A stretch of 64,000 nucleotides of DNA from Terasakiella brassicae (lineage in GTDB: Bacteria; Pseudomonadota; Alphaproteobacteria; Rhodospirillales; Terasakiellaceae): positions 172,089-236,088 of the forward strand of contig NZ_BMHV01000002.1 in NCBI RefSeq assembly GCF_014641495.1, given 5' to 3'. Under the pieces are notes generated by a model. That model was not told the origin of the DNA. It saw only the letters and a list, made by a program, of their open reading frames with translations, and searched no databases. Of the stretch, positions 63,520 to 64,000 are shown piece by piece (the stretch's first letter is position 1; the number at the start of each line of letters is the position of its first letter). The position numbers and the translations under genes are program-made.

Positions 63520-64000
63520 CAAAAACGTAATTTAACGCGGATACGGGATAAGGGATTTATTAAGTTATTGATTCACAAGTATAAGGTGATGGGAGTAGGC
63601 TATTTATAGCTACAAAAACGGCCTACAATGGAGGTATCCATGGTTCCCATCGAAGAGATTTTCTGTGAGATCGACGATTTCTGCAAGCGTTTCTTTCCTG
63701 CTTTTGAACGCGGTCTCCTTCCTAAAGAAGAAGGAAGTAAACGTCTACGAGCCAGCCGCATGAATGCCAGTGAGATCATGACTATTCTGATCTTGTTTCA
63801 TCTCAGTCATTATCGTGATTTCAAGAATTTTTATCTTGATTGCGTTCATCGGCAATTATCCAGTTATTTCCCTAACCTTCTCGCATATAATCGTTTTGTG
63901 GAAATTCAGGGGCGTGTATTTCCTGCTTTTTGTGCGTTTCTCAAATCGAAAACAGCCTTACCAACAGGACTGTATTTTGTTGATAGCACGACTTTGAGCG
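63520..64000 (+). mobile_element. IS982-type insertion sequence, left part
   Basis: The gene at the right edge is a transposase, and the 168 bases between the regulator stop and its start carry no other gene. The left end of the element should lie in about 63480-63600. The right end is outside the window, so terminal repeats and target duplication cannot be checked; the left limit given is approximate. Confidence 0.6.
63640..64000 (+). CDS. IS982-family transposase, partial at the window edge
   Basis: 120 codons are visible and the reading frame stays open to base 64000. MVPIEEIFCEIDDFCKRF, the MNASEIMTILILFHLSHYRDFK region, YNRFVEIQGRVFP and the first catalytic segment LYFVDSTTL are typical of IS982 transposases (DDE nucleases). 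The start has GGAGG 6 bases upstream. There is no frameshift in the visible part, so the copy may be intact. Confidence 0.85.
   Translation, partial: MVPIEEIFCEIDDFCKRFFPAFERGLLPKEEGSKRLRASRMNASEIMTILILFHLSHYRDFKNFYLDCVHRQLSSYFPNLLAYNRFVEIQGRVFPAFCAFLKSKTALPTGLYFVDSTTLS

Noticed and set aside
1..64000. CRISPR array, prophage or biosynthetic cluster
   Set aside because: No regular spaced repeats, phage structural genes or modular synthases were seen in the window.

Overview
The window reads as chromosome of a free-living alphaproteobacterium, probably Rhodospirillales-like and marine (relatives of Terasakiella, Thalassospira or Kiloniella would fit). This is inferred from gene content: a MucR/Ros-type regulator, a CheZ-family phosphatase, a TIGR02302/DUF4175 membrane protein, the ispH-thrB-rnhA block, the miaB-phoH-ybeY-tlyC block and large liv-type transporter operons. 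Base composition is near 50 percent GC. Genes are dense on both strands, with many 1-4 base start/stop overlaps. No rRNA, tRNA or CRISPR array was recognised.

Layout. 1-9.8 kb (minus strand): M24 aminopeptidase P, a TIGR02302-type coiled-coil membrane protein, a DMT exporter with an AraC regulator, the argH-lptM-lysA operon, and a CheZ-type phosphatase. 9.8-12.5 kb (plus): an arsenic cassette of glutaredoxin-type arsC, a fused ArsR/LMW-phosphatase arsenate reductase, and an ACR3 efflux pump. 12.5-16.4 kb (minus): elbB, the glycine-riboswitch-controlled gcvT-gcvH pair, and a photolyase. 16.4-28.9 kb: a lipoprotein, a peptidoglycan-binding TPR-like protein, ispH-thrB-rnhA, a DsbD/ScsB-like reductase, yqgE, rsmI divergent from an LpoA-like lipoprotein, a cNMP-binding/receiver protein and hemW.

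28.9-34.8 kb (minus): miaB-phoH-ybeY and tlyC, split by an AT-rich two-gene insert that encodes a PIN-domain protein and an unrecognised partner. This insert is the best candidate in the window for an undescribed system. fur lies upstream of miaB. 34.9-38.1 kb: MucR-type regulator, a TusA-like protein, and a hybrid kinase that combines a periplasmic CxxCH (DUF3365-like) sensor with a FixL-like PAS. 38.1-50.2 kb: rimI-tsaB, a D-Ala-D-Ala dipeptidase, a LysR/MFS pair, a voltage-gated-type K+ channel, HAD phosphatase, thpR, an aldo/keto reductase, tesA divergent from ybbA-ybbP, and a BI-1 family protein.

50.3-60.3 kb: a GNAT-nitrilase fusion, then a seven-gene minus-strand operon. It holds livG, an AMP-forming acyl-CoA ligase, livH, livM, a periplasmic binding protein, livF and a PaaK-like ligase, so it probably couples uptake of a carboxylic acid to its CoA activation. 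60.6-63.5 kb: a PAS hybrid kinase and an OmpR-type regulator. The window ends inside an IS982-type transposase gene. Apart from the insert at 29.9-31.2 kb and the IS at the right edge, I see no clear foreign island.
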